NCBI GenBank assembly: GCA_963757125.1
Contig: CAVWQP010000009.1
Coordinates: forward strand, 1,798,001 to 1,862,000
Source of the DNA: CAVVSD01 sp963757125
GTDB lineage: Bacteria > Actinomycetota > Thermoleophilia > Solirubrobacterales > Solirubrobacteraceae
Reading direction: 5' to 3'
Length of the DNA stretch: 64,000 nt
The translations under genes were made by a program, and so were the position numbers. Every line of letters begins with the position of its first letter. The first letter of the stretch is position 1. Shown one piece after another: positions 15,942 to 25,193 of the stretch. The notes below the pieces were generated by a model. It did not search any database and was not told the origin of the DNA. It saw only the letters and a list, made by a program, of their open reading frames with translations.

Positions 15942-18334
15942 CGTCGTCCCTCGTCCAGTATGACCTGCTCGGAGCGGTACCACGCCGACTCGTCCAGCGA
16001 TGTGCGCTGCGCTGCCGGCACCGTGATCCGTCGCGTCTCCCGGTCGAGGTCCACGAGGCCGAGCTCCACCAGGACCCGTAGCGCGCTCCCGGCCGCCGCT
16101 GCGGACCGGGGCGCTCGCGGATCCCCGCGCAGCGCCGCCTCGAGCGCCTCGCCCTCGGCGGTCTCCAGAGCCCTGATGGCCCGGTAGATCTCCGAGAGCG
16201 TCACACGGAGTCCGTGCTCACGCTCGTGGAGTTGCGCTGTCCATTCTAGTTCGTCGCGCCCCCAGGCCAGATGGACCGTCCGGCCAGCTTCGCCCGCCAG
16301 CAGGTCGACCGCGGCGGCGGGCGTCGCAGGCGGATCGATGACGACGACGTGGGCGCCGTCCGCAAGGCGCGGATCCGCCCGCAGTGCGGCGTGCGAGCAC
16401 AGTCGCAGCCCACCGACGATCGAGGCGAGCTGCCGTGCGCGCAGCGCGGCGTCGGCGACGACGAGCAGCACCGGCTCGCCGGTGTGCACCAGCCCGGCGA
16501 CGATGCCGGCGATGCCGCCCTCGCGGCGGTCGCGGACGTGCTCGCCGAGCGGCAGCGAGCCCATCGCGTCGCCGGGCAGGCGCGGACCGGGCGGCGGCAG
16601 CGGGGCGTCGAGGACCGCGAGCGCGGCGCCGACGAAGTCGTCCGGCTCGCCGACGACCTCGATCGCGGCCCGCTCGCAGCGCAGGGCCTGGCGCAGCACG
16701 AGCCGCGGGGAGACGGCCCCGCCCCACTCGTTGACCTCCTGCGCGAACACCGCGTCGACCGGGGCGTCGCAGTCGACCTGCGCCGTCCCGAAGGCGACGG
16801 CCTGCGCGCGTCGGCCACCCGACAGCACGGTGAAGCGCACGTGGCGCCCCTCCCCCATCGGCCGCGGGTCGCAGAGCCGGGCCGCGGGCACGAGCAGCGC
16901 GACGTCGGGGTTCGCGGTGCCGAACGGCGCGAGGGCCTCGAGCTCCTCGGCCAGCGTCATGCCCAGCTCGTCGCCGGCGACGACCGCGTCGACGCGCTGC
17001 GTCGGCACGAGGTCCTCCGGGCGCAGCACGTCCGACGCGTGGGCCTCGAACGCCTCCCGGAACGCGTCGACGTCGGCCCGCCGGACCTGGCAGCCGGCAG
17101 CCGCGCGATGCCCGCCGTGGCGGGCGAGGTGCTCCGCGCACGCCTGCAGCCCGCCGAGCAGATCGAACGCCGGGATCGAGCGGCCCGAGCCGGTGCCAGC
17201 ATCGCCGTCGAGGGCGACGAGCACGCACGGCCGGTGGTGGCGCTCGGCGATGCGCGAGGCGACGATTCCGATCACGCCCGGGTGCCAGCCCTCGCCGGCC
17301 AGCACGTACGCGCTGCGCTCGCCCGCCTCGGCGACCATGCCCTCGGCCTCGAACAGGATGCGCTGCTCGACGTGGCGGCGCTCGGCGTTCGCATGGTCGA
17401 GCTCCTCGGCGATCACACGAGCGCGCTCGGGATCGGCGGTGAGCAGGAGCTCGACGCCCGCGTCCGCGCGGTAGAGGCGGCCCGCCGCGTTCAGGCGCGG
17501 CGCGAGGCGGAAGCCGATCGCGCGGGCGTCGATGCGCGCGGGGTCCGCCTTCGCCACCTTCATGAGCGCCCGCAGGCCCTCGCTGCGCGTCGTGCCCATC
17601 GCACGCAGGCCGGCGCGGACGAGCCGCCGGTTCTCCCCGCGCAGCGGCACGCAGTCGGCGACGGTGGCGAGGGCGACGAGCTCGAGGTCCTCGGGGCGCT
17701 CGGCGTCGTCGTCGCGCAGCGCCCGCGCGAGCACGTGCGCGACGCCCGCGCCGCAGAGCTCGGGGCACGGGTAGCCGGCGACCGCCGGATGGACGAGCGG
17801 AGCGTCCGGCAGCAGGCCGTCCGCGCGGGGGCTGTGGTGATCGGTGACCACGACGTCCATCCCCGCAGCGCGCGCCGCGGCGACCTCCTCGACCGCGGTG
17901 ATGCCGCAGTCGACGGTGATGAGCAGCCGCGTGCCGCGGGCGGCCAGGCGCTCGACCGTCGCGTTGGACAGGCCGTAGCCGTCCTCGGTGCGGCTCGGGA
18001 GGAACCAGCCGACGTCGGCGCCCAGCTCGCGCAGGGCGCGGACGAGGATCGCGGTCGACGCCATGCCGTCGACGTCGTAGTCGCCGTGGACCGTGATCCG
18101 CCCGCCGGCCGCGATGTGGCGCCGGACGAGCGCCGCAGCGTCGGCGAGGCCCGTGAACGCCGCGAGGTCGTGACGATCCTCCGCCGCGAGCCATGCCCGC
18201 GCGGCGTCGGGGTCTGCGAGGCCGCGGCGGACGAGCACCTGCGCGAGGACGCCCGACACGCCGAGCTCGCGCTCGAGGCGCAGCGTCGCGGCGACGTCGC
18301 AGGGGGCGATCTCCAGGCGGGGTGCGGGCAGCAC
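15908..18334 (-). CDS. recJ: Single-stranded-DNA-specific exonuclease RecJ
   Basis: An 808 aa DHH-family 5'-3' exonuclease acting in recombination and mismatch/base-excision repair. Metal motifs are in order: DYDVDG (85-90), DCG (142-144) and DHH (165-167); the DHHA1 and OB regions follow (for example AAAGCQVR and RLNAAGRLYRA). A ~230-residue C-terminal extension, as in long Gram-positive RecJ, ends in a helical Arg-rich tail. The start is GTG. It lies between a small membrane gene and relA; the secDF-recJ-relA order is common in Gram-positive bacteria. Confidence 0.94.
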   Translation of the reverse strand: MLPAPRLEIAPCDVAATLRLERELGVSGVLAQVLVRRGLADPDAARAWLAAEDRHDLAAFTGLADAAALVRRHIAAGGRITVHGDYDVDGMASTAILVRALRELGADVGWFLPSRTEDGYGLSNATVERLAARGTRLLITVDCGITAVEEVAAARAAGMDVVVTDHHSPRADGLLPDAPLVHPAVAGYPCPELCGAGVAHVLARALRDDDAERPEDLELVALATVADCVPLRGENRRLVRAGLRAMGTTRSEGLRALMKVAKADPARIDARAIGFRLAPRLNAAGRLYRADAGVELLLTADPERARVIAEELDHANAERRHVEQRILFEAEGMVAEAGERSAYVLAGEGWHPGVIGIVASRIAERHHRPCVLVALDGDAGTGSGRSIPAFDLLGGLQACAEHLARHGGHRAAAGCQVRRADVDAFREAFEAHASDVLRPEDLVPTQRVDAVVAGDELGMTLAEELEALAPFGTANPDVALLVPAARLCDPRPMGEGRHVRFTVLSGGRRAQAVAFGTAQVDCDAPVDAVFAQEVNEWGGAVSPRLVLRQALRCERAAIEVVGEPDDFVGAALAVLDAPLPPPGPRLPGDAMGSLPLGEHVRDRREGGIAGIVAGLVHTGEPVLLVVADAALRARQLASIVGGLRLCSHAALRADPRLADGAHVVVIDPPATPAAAVDLLAGEAGRTVHLAWGRDELEWTAQLHEREHGLRVTLSEIYRAIRALETAEGEALEAALRGDPRAPRSAAAAGSALRVLVELGLVDLDRETRRITVPAAQRTSLDESAWYRSEQVILDEGRRWLTRSTAQAA

Positions 18335-18369
18335 AGCCCGCCGGAAGCTACGGACGCGTCAGGACGGAC

Positions 18370-18645
18370 TCAGGTGGTGACCGGCTCGGCGCCTTCGCGC
18401 GCGTTGCCGATGAACCACGCGATCGCCATGCCGATGATCGAGCCCGGGATGCCCTCGAGCGCGGTCAGCACGTCCACGTCGTCGCGGCTCGGCGCCGAGA
18501 GCCCGTTCACGAGGTACCCGAAGACGATCGCGCCGATGATCGCGGCGAGGAACGCGCCCACGATGCCGCCGAGGAAGCGGTCCGGGATCCAGATCGCGAA
18601 GTGCCACACCGCGAGACCCATCATCACCCAGGCGAGAATGGCCAT
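18370..18645 (-). CDS. Small integral membrane protein, transglycosylase-associated (GlsB/YeaQ)-like
   Basis: A 91 aa protein with three hydrophobic segments (~2-20, ~24-47 and ~69-80). Glycine-rich GGIVGAFLAAIIGAIVFGYLV resembles the GlsB/YeaQ/YmgE family, and ALEGIPGSIIGMAIAWFIG ends it. The start overlaps the secDF stop by one base (TGATG). The biological role of this family is poorly defined, and assignment rests on composition and layout only. Confidence 0.7.
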   Translation of the reverse strand: MAILAWVMMGLAVWHFAIWIPDRFLGGIVGAFLAAIIGAIVFGYLVNGLSAPSRDDVDVLTALEGIPGSIIGMAIAWFIGNAREGAEPVTT

Positions 18646-21584
18646 CAGCGGCTCCTCCCGTGACGGCGGTTGCGCGGGCGCTTCGGCCGCTCCTTGCGCT
18701 CCTCGTCGGGCATCACGACGTCCTCCGGCAGCGCGTCGGCCGTGTCGTCGGCGTCGGCGGGCTCGGGCTTCGGCGGCGGCGCGGCGTCCTCGACGGCCGT
18801 GGCACGGCGCCGGCGCTGACGCGGCGCCGGCGTCTCCGCCTCATGGCTGATGTCCTCGACCATCTCGTCGAACTCGGCCGCGGACACGGCGCGCTCCGGA
18901 TCGTCCGGCGCAGTCAGCCGGCGACGGGCACGGCGCTTCTCCTTCGGCGCCACGTCGACGGGCGCCCCGCCGAGCTCGGTCGCGTACGCGGGGACCTCGC
19001 CGAGCGCGTTGAAGATCGCCTGGCGGCGACGGCGCCACACGGGCTCGCGCTCCTTCCAGTGCGTGAGCACCGGACCGGCGATGAAGACGGACGAGTAGGT
19101 GCCCGACGCCGTGCCGATGATGAGCGCGATGGCGAACTGGCGCAGCGTGTCGCCGCCGAAGAAGAACAGCCCCAGGATCGGCAGCAGCGTGCAGAACGAG
19201 GTCGCCAGCGACCGGGTCAGCACCTCGCTCATCGACCGGTTGACGATCTGCGAGAACGCGGCCCGCGGCATGCGCGGGACGTTCTCCCTGATCCGGTCGA
19301 ACACGATGATCGTGTCGTAGAGGGAGAAGCCCAAGATGGTGAGCAGGGCCGCCACGGTCGCGGTCGTCACCTCCTCGCCGAGCAGGGCGTACACCCCGGC
19401 CGTGATGAGCAGGTCGTGCGACAGCGCTATGAGCACCGGCACCGCGTACTTCCACTCGAACCTCAGCGCGATGTACGCACTGATGACGACGAGTGACGCG
19501 AAGATCGCGATCACGGCGCTGTTCGCCACGGTCTTGCCGAACGTCGGGCCGATCGAGTCGTTGGAGAAGTTGTTGCCGACGCCGTAGGCCTTGTCGAGGG
19601 CCGCGCGCACCTGCTGCACCTGGGCCGGCTGGAGCTCCTCGGTCGATGCCTGGAAGACGTTCTTGCCGAGCTTCGGGTCGTTGACCTTCTGGACCTCGGC
19701 GTCCGGGGCGCCGTTCGCCGCCAGGACGTCGCGGACCTGGTTCTCCGTCGCGGGGCGCTCGAGCGCCGTCGTGATCCGGGTGCCCGACTCGAAGTCGATG
19801 CCGAAGTTCAGGCCCTTCGCGCCGAGGCCGATGGCCCCGATCGCGAGGATCACGCCGGACATGGTGAAGAACCACCGCGACGCGCCCATGAAGTCGAACG
19901 TCCACTTGTGCTGCTTGTTCCCGGCGCCCAGCGCGCTCGGGCTGGAGAGCAGCCGCGAACGGCCCATCGTGCCCAGGATCGCCTGGGTGAAGAGGATCGC
20001 CGTGAGGAACGAGACCAGCGTGCCGATGCCGAGCGTGAGCGCGAAGCCGCGGACGCCGGCGGTCGCGAGCACGAAGAGGATGAACGCGACCATGATCGTC
20101 ACGACGTTCGCGTCGATGATCGCCGTGAGGCCCTTGCGGTAGCCGGTGGCGATGGCCGCGGAGATGGATCTCCCTGCGCGGACCTCCTCCTTCACGCGTT
20201 CGAAGATCACGATGTTCGCGTCGGCCGCGACGCCGATCGTGAGGATCAGGCCCGCGATGCCCGGCAGCGTGAGCGTGACCGGGATCAGCTTGATGAGCGC
20301 GAACAGGAAGAGCGCGTAGACGCCCAGCGCCATGACGGCGATGACGCCGAGGACGCGGTAGAAGATGAGCAGGAACAGCGCGACGACGAGGAGGCCGACC
20401 GCGCCTGCGATGAGGCTCTGGTGCAGGGCCTGCTGGCCGAGCGACGCTGACACCTGCGACTGCGAGATGAGCTCGAGGCGGACCGGCAGCGCACCGGTCT
20501 TCAGGAGGTTCGCGAGCTCCTGGGCGGACTGGATCGTGAAGCCGCCCTCGATCTGCGAGCCGTTGCGGGCGTCGATGCCGTCCGGGTTCTGCTGGAAGTC
20601 GATGTACGGGACGGAGATGAGGCGGTTGTCGAGGACGATCGCGAAGTGCTGGCGCGCGGCGTCCGCCGTCACGCCGAGGGCGGGGTTCAGCGCCTCCTGG
20701 CCGCGCTGGGCGATCTTCCGCGTGGTGTCCTGCCAGATCTGCCGGCCCTTGCCCGTGAAGTCGAACGTGACGATCGGCTGCCCGCTGCCGCCGGCGCCCT
20801 GGTCGAAGTTCTGCTCCGGGTTCTTGATGTCCGTGCCCTTGAGCGCGACGTCGTCGCGCAGCACGTAGTACTGGTCGGTGCCCTTGCCGCCGGTGAGATC
20901 GCTGCTGCCGGGCTGCTGGGCCTGGACGACGACCGTGCCCGGCTTGATCGTGACGATCTCCTCGTTCGGTCCCGGCTCCTTCTGGTCGCGGTCGGCGAAG
21001 AGGTCCGCCTGGTTGTCCTCGGGACCGGCGACGACCTGCTCGGTCTTCGTGTTGACCAGGTAGTAGGTGTCGCGGTCGGTCGTGTTGTTGCCGTCGCTCT
21101 GCTCCGGGCACTGCGCGGCGCGGCGGACGGCGTCGTACTGCGACAGCGCACCCGCCGTGCCTGCTGCGGCGCCGCCCGTCACCTCGGAGCTGTTCGGTGC
21201 GGGCTTGCAACCCGGACCGAGGACGTTGGGCTCCCAGTCGTAGAAGAAGAGCTGGGCGACCTGGCCGACCTGCTGGACGGCGCGCTCGGCGTTGTTGACG
21301 TCGGGCAGCGCGACGGAGATCTGGTTGGACCCGCTGCGCTGGATCTCCGGCTCGGCGACGCCGAGGCGGTCGACGCGCTCGCGCATGACGTCGATCGCGC
21401 GGTCCAGGGCCTCCTGGTTGACCACCGGCTGCTGCGGGGTCGGCTGCGCCTGGTAGACGAGCTCGACGCCGCCACGCAGGTCGAGGCCGAGCTTCGTCGG
21501 CTTCGTGAAGATCACGAAGAGGGAGGCGAGGACCAGCCCGGCGACGACGAGCAGGACGAAGATGTTGCGGCGGCGATCGCTCAT
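18645..21584 (-). CDS. secDF: Fused protein-export membrane protein SecD-SecF
   Basis: A 979 aa single-chain SecDF that uses the proton gradient to help SecYEG-exported proteins across. SecD: the first membrane helix, then GLDLRGGVELVY, a large periplasmic P1 region with an extra Gln/Asp/Asn-rich insert (~140-260), and five helices including DANIVIFERVKEE. SecF begins near 560 (DFMGASRWFF), with GIDFESGTRI and YDTIIVFDRIRENVPR. A ~100-residue basic/acidic disordered cytoplasmic tail ends the protein. In many actinobacteria SecD and SecF are separate and yajC precedes them; here they are fused and yajC is absent. Confidence 0.95.
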   Translation of the reverse strand: MSDRRRNIFVLLVVAGLVLASLFVIFTKPTKLGLDLRGGVELVYQAQPTPQQPVVNQEALDRAIDVMRERVDRLGVAEPEIQRSGSNQISVALPDVNNAERAVQQVGQVAQLFFYDWEPNVLGPGCKPAPNSSEVTGGAAAGTAGALSQYDAVRRAAQCPEQSDGNNTTDRDTYYLVNTKTEQVVAGPEDNQADLFADRDQKEPGPNEEIVTIKPGTVVVQAQQPGSSDLTGGKGTDQYYVLRDDVALKGTDIKNPEQNFDQGAGGSGQPIVTFDFTGKGRQIWQDTTRKIAQRGQEALNPALGVTADAARQHFAIVLDNRLISVPYIDFQQNPDGIDARNGSQIEGGFTIQSAQELANLLKTGALPVRLELISQSQVSASLGQQALHQSLIAGAVGLLVVALFLLIFYRVLGVIAVMALGVYALFLFALIKLIPVTLTLPGIAGLILTIGVAADANIVIFERVKEEVRAGRSISAAIATGYRKGLTAIIDANVVTIMVAFILFVLATAGVRGFALTLGIGTLVSFLTAILFTQAILGTMGRSRLLSSPSALGAGNKQHKWTFDFMGASRWFFTMSGVILAIGAIGLGAKGLNFGIDFESGTRITTALERPATENQVRDVLAANGAPDAEVQKVNDPKLGKNVFQASTEELQPAQVQQVRAALDKAYGVGNNFSNDSIGPTFGKTVANSAVIAIFASLVVISAYIALRFEWKYAVPVLIALSHDLLITAGVYALLGEEVTTATVAALLTILGFSLYDTIIVFDRIRENVPRMPRAAFSQIVNRSMSEVLTRSLATSFCTLLPILGLFFFGGDTLRQFAIALIIGTASGTYSSVFIAGPVLTHWKEREPVWRRRRQAIFNALGEVPAYATELGGAPVDVAPKEKRRARRRLTAPDDPERAVSAAEFDEMVEDISHEAETPAPRQRRRRATAVEDAAPPPKPEPADADDTADALPEDVVMPDEERKERPKRPRNRRHGRSR

Positions 21585-21615
21585 GGCACGCGACGGGACA
21601 GTCGGCGTCCGGAGG

Positions 21616-22068
21616 TTACTTCGACGACGGGGTCAGTATGAGCAGCAGACCCCCGTCGTCGTCGTAGGCGGGGAAGAGGTCGGCGGTCGCCTTCGCGGGC
21701 AGATCGCCCTCGGCGTGGACCTGCACGGACTTGCCGAGGGCACGGACGCCCCACTCCAGGACGGTGCTGACGTGATCGGTGCCGTCGGCGAACTGGAGCC
21801 CCAGGACGTCGGAGGCCGAGCGGCCGATGACGCGCTCGTCGTCGAGCCCTGTGAGCTCGAAGGACCCCCGGCCGCAGCCGATCACGCGACCCTGCTGGTC
21901 GCAGACGAAGAACGCGGCGTTCGGCGCCGGGTAGTAGTCGTCGAGGAGCTCGAACAGGAAGGCGAAGCCGCACTTCGCGCAGCCGCGCGCCTCGCGGCGA
22001 AAGCCGGCGTTGCGCTCGGTCGCGGTCGTGCGGTTGCCGCAGTTCGGGCAGATGAACAGGTGGGCCAT
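21616..22068 (-). CDS. Zinc-ribbon plus PAS-domain small protein
   Basis: A 150 aa cytoplasmic protein. Cys7-Cys10 and Cys30-Cys33 form a four-Cys zinc ribbon. From ~50 the sequence reads as a PAS domain (FFVCDQQGRVIGCGRGSFELTGLDDERVIGRSASDVLGL). No effector domain follows. It lies between ruvB and secDF, where yajC would often be found. A sensory or nucleic-acid/protein adaptor role is possible; no named family was recognised. Confidence 0.7.
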   Translation of the reverse strand: MAHLFICPNCGNRTTATERNAGFRREARGCAKCGFAFLFELLDDYYPAPNAAFFVCDQQGRVIGCGRGSFELTGLDDERVIGRSASDVLGLQFADGTDHVSTVLEWGVRALGKSVQVHAEGDLPAKATADLFPAYDDDGGLLLILTPSSK

Positions 22069-22082
22069 GCTGGAGCCACAGG

Positions 22083-23099
22083 CTAGAAGAGTCGTTCGCC
22101 GTCTGGCGCGGGCGGCTCGAGGCCCAGGTGCGCGTAGGCGCGGGCGGTGACGCAGCGGCCCCTCGGCGTGCGCTGCAGGAAGCCCCGCTGGAGGAGGTAC
22201 GGCTCGAGGACGTCCTCGATCGTGTCCGCCTCCTCGCCGACCGCGGCGGCGAGCGTCGAGAGCCCGACGGGACCCCCCGCGAAGGACGTGCAGACCATCT
22301 GCAGCAGCTCGCGGTCGTGGCGGTCGAGGCCCTCGTGGTCGATCTCCAGGAGCTCGAGCGCTGCGTCGGCGGAGGCGACGTCGATCGTCCCCGTCCCGCG
22401 GACCTGGGCGAAGTCCCGGACGCGCTTGAGCAGGCGGTTCGCAACGCGCGGGGTGCCGCGGGCCCGCTCGGCGATCGCTCGGGCTCCGGCGCTCTCGATC
22501 TCCGCGCCGAGGATGCGCGCGGAGCGCAGCACGATGAGCTCGAGGTCGGCCGGGTCGTACGGGTCGAGCCGGTGCTGGATGCCGAAGCGGTCGCGCAGCG
22601 GCGTCGTGAGCAGACCGGTCCGCGTCGTCGCGCCGACGAGCGTGAACGGCACGAGGTCGAGCGTCACGACCTGGGCTCCGGCGCCCTGCCCGATCGTGAT
22701 CGGCAGCCGGCCGTCCTCCATCGCGGGGTAGAACGTCTCCTCCAGCGCGCGCGGCAGCCGGTGCAGCTCGTCGACGAAGAAGATGCTGTTCGGCGTCAGC
22801 GCCGTGAGGAGGGCCGCGATGTCCCCCTTGCGCTCGAGCGCGGGGCCCGCGGTCTGCACGAAGTCGACGCCCAGCTCCTCGGCGATGATCTGCGCGAGCG
22901 ACGTCTTGCCGAGGCCCGGCGGCCCGGCGAGCAGGACGTGGTCGAGCGCGTCGCCGCGTGCAATGGCCGCCTCGAGCGAGACCGACAGCTGGCTCTTGAC
23001 GGCCTGCTGGCCGACGAAGTCCGCGAGGCGCCGGGGGCGCAGGGAGACGTCGAGGTCCTCCTCGGTCGCGTCCGGGACGGACAGGCGCGGCGTGCTCAC
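22083..23099 (-). CDS. ruvB: Holliday junction branch-migration ATPase RuvB
   Basis: A 338 aa AAA+ motor. LRPRRLADFVGQ opens the core, Walker A is GPPGLGKTSLA, Walker B is FFVDELHRL, and GATTRTGLLTTPLRDRFG carries sensor and Arg-finger regions. The C-terminal winged helix (GPVGLSTLAAAVGEE...EPYLLQRGFLQRTPRGR) binds DNA. The GTG start overlaps the ruvA stop (GTGA). It drives branch migration on RuvA-bound junctions. Confidence 0.97.
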   Translation of the reverse strand: MSTPRLSVPDATEEDLDVSLRPRRLADFVGQQAVKSQLSVSLEAAIARGDALDHVLLAGPPGLGKTSLAQIIAEELGVDFVQTAGPALERKGDIAALLTALTPNSIFFVDELHRLPRALEETFYPAMEDGRLPITIGQGAGAQVVTLDLVPFTLVGATTRTGLLTTPLRDRFGIQHRLDPYDPADLELIVLRSARILGAEIESAGARAIAERARGTPRVANRLLKRVRDFAQVRGTGTIDVASADAALELLEIDHEGLDRHDRELLQMVCTSFAGGPVGLSTLAAAVGEEADTIEDVLEPYLLQRGFLQRTPRGRCVTARAYAHLGLEPPAPDGERLF

Positions 23100-23671
23100 G
23101 GGCGGGCCGCCTTGAGGGCGTGGGCGATGAGGTCCTCGGGACGGTCGCCGGAGGCGCCGTCGAGCAGTCGGTCGGCCTCCTGCGGCGTGTAGCCGAGCTC
23201 GAGCAGGCCGTCGCGGGCGAGCGTGCGCGGGTCGTCGCTCTCGCCGCGGGTGATCGTGATCGGGTCGTCGCCGCCGAACTTGGGCCGCAGCTCGGCCACG
23301 ATGCGCTCCGCGGTGCGCTTGCCGACGCCGGGCGCGGCCTGCAGGCGCGCGGTGTCCCCCATCGCCAGGGCGCTCGCGAGCTCGCGCGGCGACGCGCCGG
23401 AGAGCACGGCCAGCGCGACCTTCGGCCCGACGTTCTGCACCCCGATGAGCAGCAGGAAGAGGTCGCGCTCCTCCTCGGTGGCGAAGCCGTAGAGGTTCAG
23501 GGCGTCCTCGCGCACGACGAGGTGCGCGTGCAACGTGACCTGCTTGCCGACCGCCGGCACGCGGCGCAGCGACTCGGCGGAGACCGCGAGGCGGTAGCCG
23601 ACGCCGGAGGCCAGCACGACGACGTGGTCGGGCCGGCGGACCGCCACCTCGCCCTTCACCATCGCGATCAC
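23096..23671 (-). CDS. ruvA: Holliday junction DNA helicase subunit RuvA
   Basis: A 191 aa junction-binding protein. The N-terminal OB domain (MIAMVKGEVAV...GVGYRL) is followed by helix-hairpin-helix motifs (LIGVQNVGPKVALAVLSG and APGVGKRTAERIV), then a linker and the C-terminal RuvB-contacting domain (ARDGLLELGYTPQEADRLL). The start is the GTG that overlaps the ruvC stop (GTGA) and gives the usual short N-terminus. Confidence 0.96.
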   Translation of the reverse strand: MIAMVKGEVAVRRPDHVVVLASGVGYRLAVSAESLRRVPAVGKQVTLHAHLVVREDALNLYGFATEEERDLFLLLIGVQNVGPKVALAVLSGASPRELASALAMGDTARLQAAPGVGKRTAERIVAELRPKFGGDDPITITRGESDDPRTLARDGLLELGYTPQEADRLLDGASGDRPEDLIAHALKAARP

Positions 23672-24171
23672 GCGGACATGGCCTTCTGGAGGCGCGCCTG
23701 CAGCGGCGCGCGGTTGACGTGGCAGACGGCGACGGCGAGCGCGTCGGACGTGTGGTCGGCCTTCGGCATCTCCGTGAGACGCAGCAGCGCCTGGACCATG
23801 CGGCCGACCTGGTCCTTCCCCGCGCGGCCGGAGCCGCAGACGGCGCCCTTGACCTGCTGCGGCGTGTAGGCCGCGCACGGGATCGCACGCTGCCCGGCCG
23901 CGAGCAGCACGACGCCGCGCGCCTGCCCGACCGCGAACGCCGAGCGGGCGTTGTTGCCGAAGAAGAGATCCTCCACCGCGACGGCGTCCGGCTCGTGCTC
24001 GTCGATGAGCTCGGCGACCCGCGCGTGGATGTCGGCGAGGCGGCGCTCCAGCGGGGCGCGCGGCGACGTCTCGATCACGCCGGATGCCAGCGCCGTCAGG
24101 CGTCCTGGGGCGGACGCCACCACGCCGTAGCCCGTGTTGGCGGTGCCGGGATCGATGCCGAGGACGCGCAT
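23668..24171 (-). CDS. ruvC: Holliday junction resolvase RuvC
   Basis: A 167 aa crossover-junction endonuclease. LGIDPGTANTGYGVV carries the first catalytic Asp, VAVEDLFFGNN the Glu, and KADHTSDALAVAVCH the C-terminal acidic residues. The ATG at MRVLGIDPG was chosen because upstream residues do not resemble RuvC. It is coupled by overlap to ruvA and forms the usual ruvCAB set downstream of yebC. Confidence 0.97.
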   Translation of the reverse strand: MRVLGIDPGTANTGYGVVASAPGRLTALASGVIETSPRAPLERRLADIHARVAELIDEHEPDAVAVEDLFFGNNARSAFAVGQARGVVLLAAGQRAIPCAAYTPQQVKGAVCGSGRAGKDQVGRMVQALLRLTEMPKADHTSDALAVAVCHVNRAPLQARLQKAMSA

Positions 24172-24411
24172 GCCCCGGGGATTCTGCGTCCCGGGGCGGA
24201 CGTCCTGCCTCCTATGCCGCGGCGAGGCGCCCTGGGTGGCGCGGTGAGCTCCGCTCTGCCACCGATCGGAGAGATCGGCCGCGCCCGGACTGCACACCGA
24301 GGGCCGGACGGGGTCGCGGCGCGCGCTACGCGGACGGATCGGCTCGAAGATCGGCATCTGATGCTCCCTTCCCAGTGGGCGAGTCCGACGCGAAGCCCCT
24401 GCCGTCGTCGG
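24172..24411 (-). other. 240-base non-coding gap between yebC and ruvC
   Basis: No convincing coding frame. It holds CCCCGGGG palindromic patches and small inverted repeats, including CCGATC-GGAGA-GATCGG at 24262-24278. It probably contains the yebC 3' end signal and/or a ruvC promoter. I see no tRNA-like fold. Confidence 0.35.
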
Positions 24412-25167
24412 CTACGCCGACGCCATGACCCTTTCGAGGACCTCGGCGTCGACGTCGAAGTTCGCGTTCACCGCGTCGACGTCGTCGTTGTCCTCCAGCG
24501 CGTCGATGAGCTTCAGGAGCTTGCGGGCCGTGTCCTCGTCGACCGGGACCCTGCTCTTGGGCACCCATGCGACGTCGGCGGACTGGATCTCGACGCCGGC
24601 CTCGTCGAGCGCCGCGCGCACGGCGGTGAGATCGGAGGGCGTCGTCAGGACCTCGAAGACGTCGTCGTCGATCGTCACGTCCTCCGCCCCGGCCTCGATG
24701 GCGGGCATGAGGTCGTCCTCGTCGTAGGCGGCCGCGTCGACCACGAGCACGCCGCGCTTGTCGAACAGGTAGCCGACCGACCCGGGCTCGCCGAGGCTCC
24801 CGCCGCCCTTGCTGAGCATGTGGCGGACCTCCGAGCCGGTGCGGTTGCGGTTGTCGGTCACCGCCTCGACGAGCAGCGCGACGCCACCCGGGCCGTAGCC
24901 CTCGTAGAGCACCGTCTCGAGCGCCGCGGCATCGGCGCCGGCGCCGGTCCCCTTCGCGATGGCGCGCTCGATGTTGTCCTTGGGCATCGAGGCGTCCTTC
25001 GCCTTCTGGACGGCCAGCCCGAGCGACGGGTTGCCCTCCACGTCACCGCCGCCCTCCTTCGCCGCGACGGTGATGGCCCGCGCCAGCTTCGTGAAGAGCT
25101 TGCCACGGCGTGCGTCGACGATCGCCTTCTTGTGCTTGATCCCTGCCCACTTGGAATGCCCGGCCAT
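24412..25167 (-). CDS. yebC: YebC/PmpR-family protein (transcription/translation factor)
   Basis: A 251 aa protein of the YebC/TACO1 family. It starts MAGHSKWAGIKHKKAI...RGKLFTKLAR, followed by MPKDNIERAIAKGTG and EGYGPGGVALLVEAVTDNRNRT, all diagnostic. Members have been described as DNA-binding regulators and, more recently, as factors helping translation through difficult sequences. It heads the ruvCAB-secDF block and is divergent from the phosphohexomutase gene, with only 26 bases between starts. Confidence 0.96.
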   Translation of the reverse strand: MAGHSKWAGIKHKKAIVDARRGKLFTKLARAITVAAKEGGGDVEGNPSLGLAVQKAKDASMPKDNIERAIAKGTGAGADAAALETVLYEGYGPGGVALLVEAVTDNRNRTGSEVRHMLSKGGGSLGEPGSVGYLFDKRGVLVVDAAAYDEDDLMPAIEAGAEDVTIDDDVFEVLTTPSDLTAVRAALDEAGVEIQSADVAWVPKSRVPVDEDTARKLLKLIDALEDNDDVDAVNANFDVDAEVLERVMASA

Positions 25168-25193
25168 GACGTCCAGTCTAGGCTCCGTCCCCC

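Noticed and set aside
14487..18850. Very long open frames antisense to relA and recJ
   Set aside because: High GC opens antisense frames; the products are Arg/Ala/Gly-rich and low-complexity, while the minus strand encodes clear RelA and RecJ motifs.
24172..24411. tRNA or small RNA gene in the yebC-ruvC gap
   Set aside because: Small hairpins are present, but no cloverleaf, CCA end or T-loop sequence could be found.
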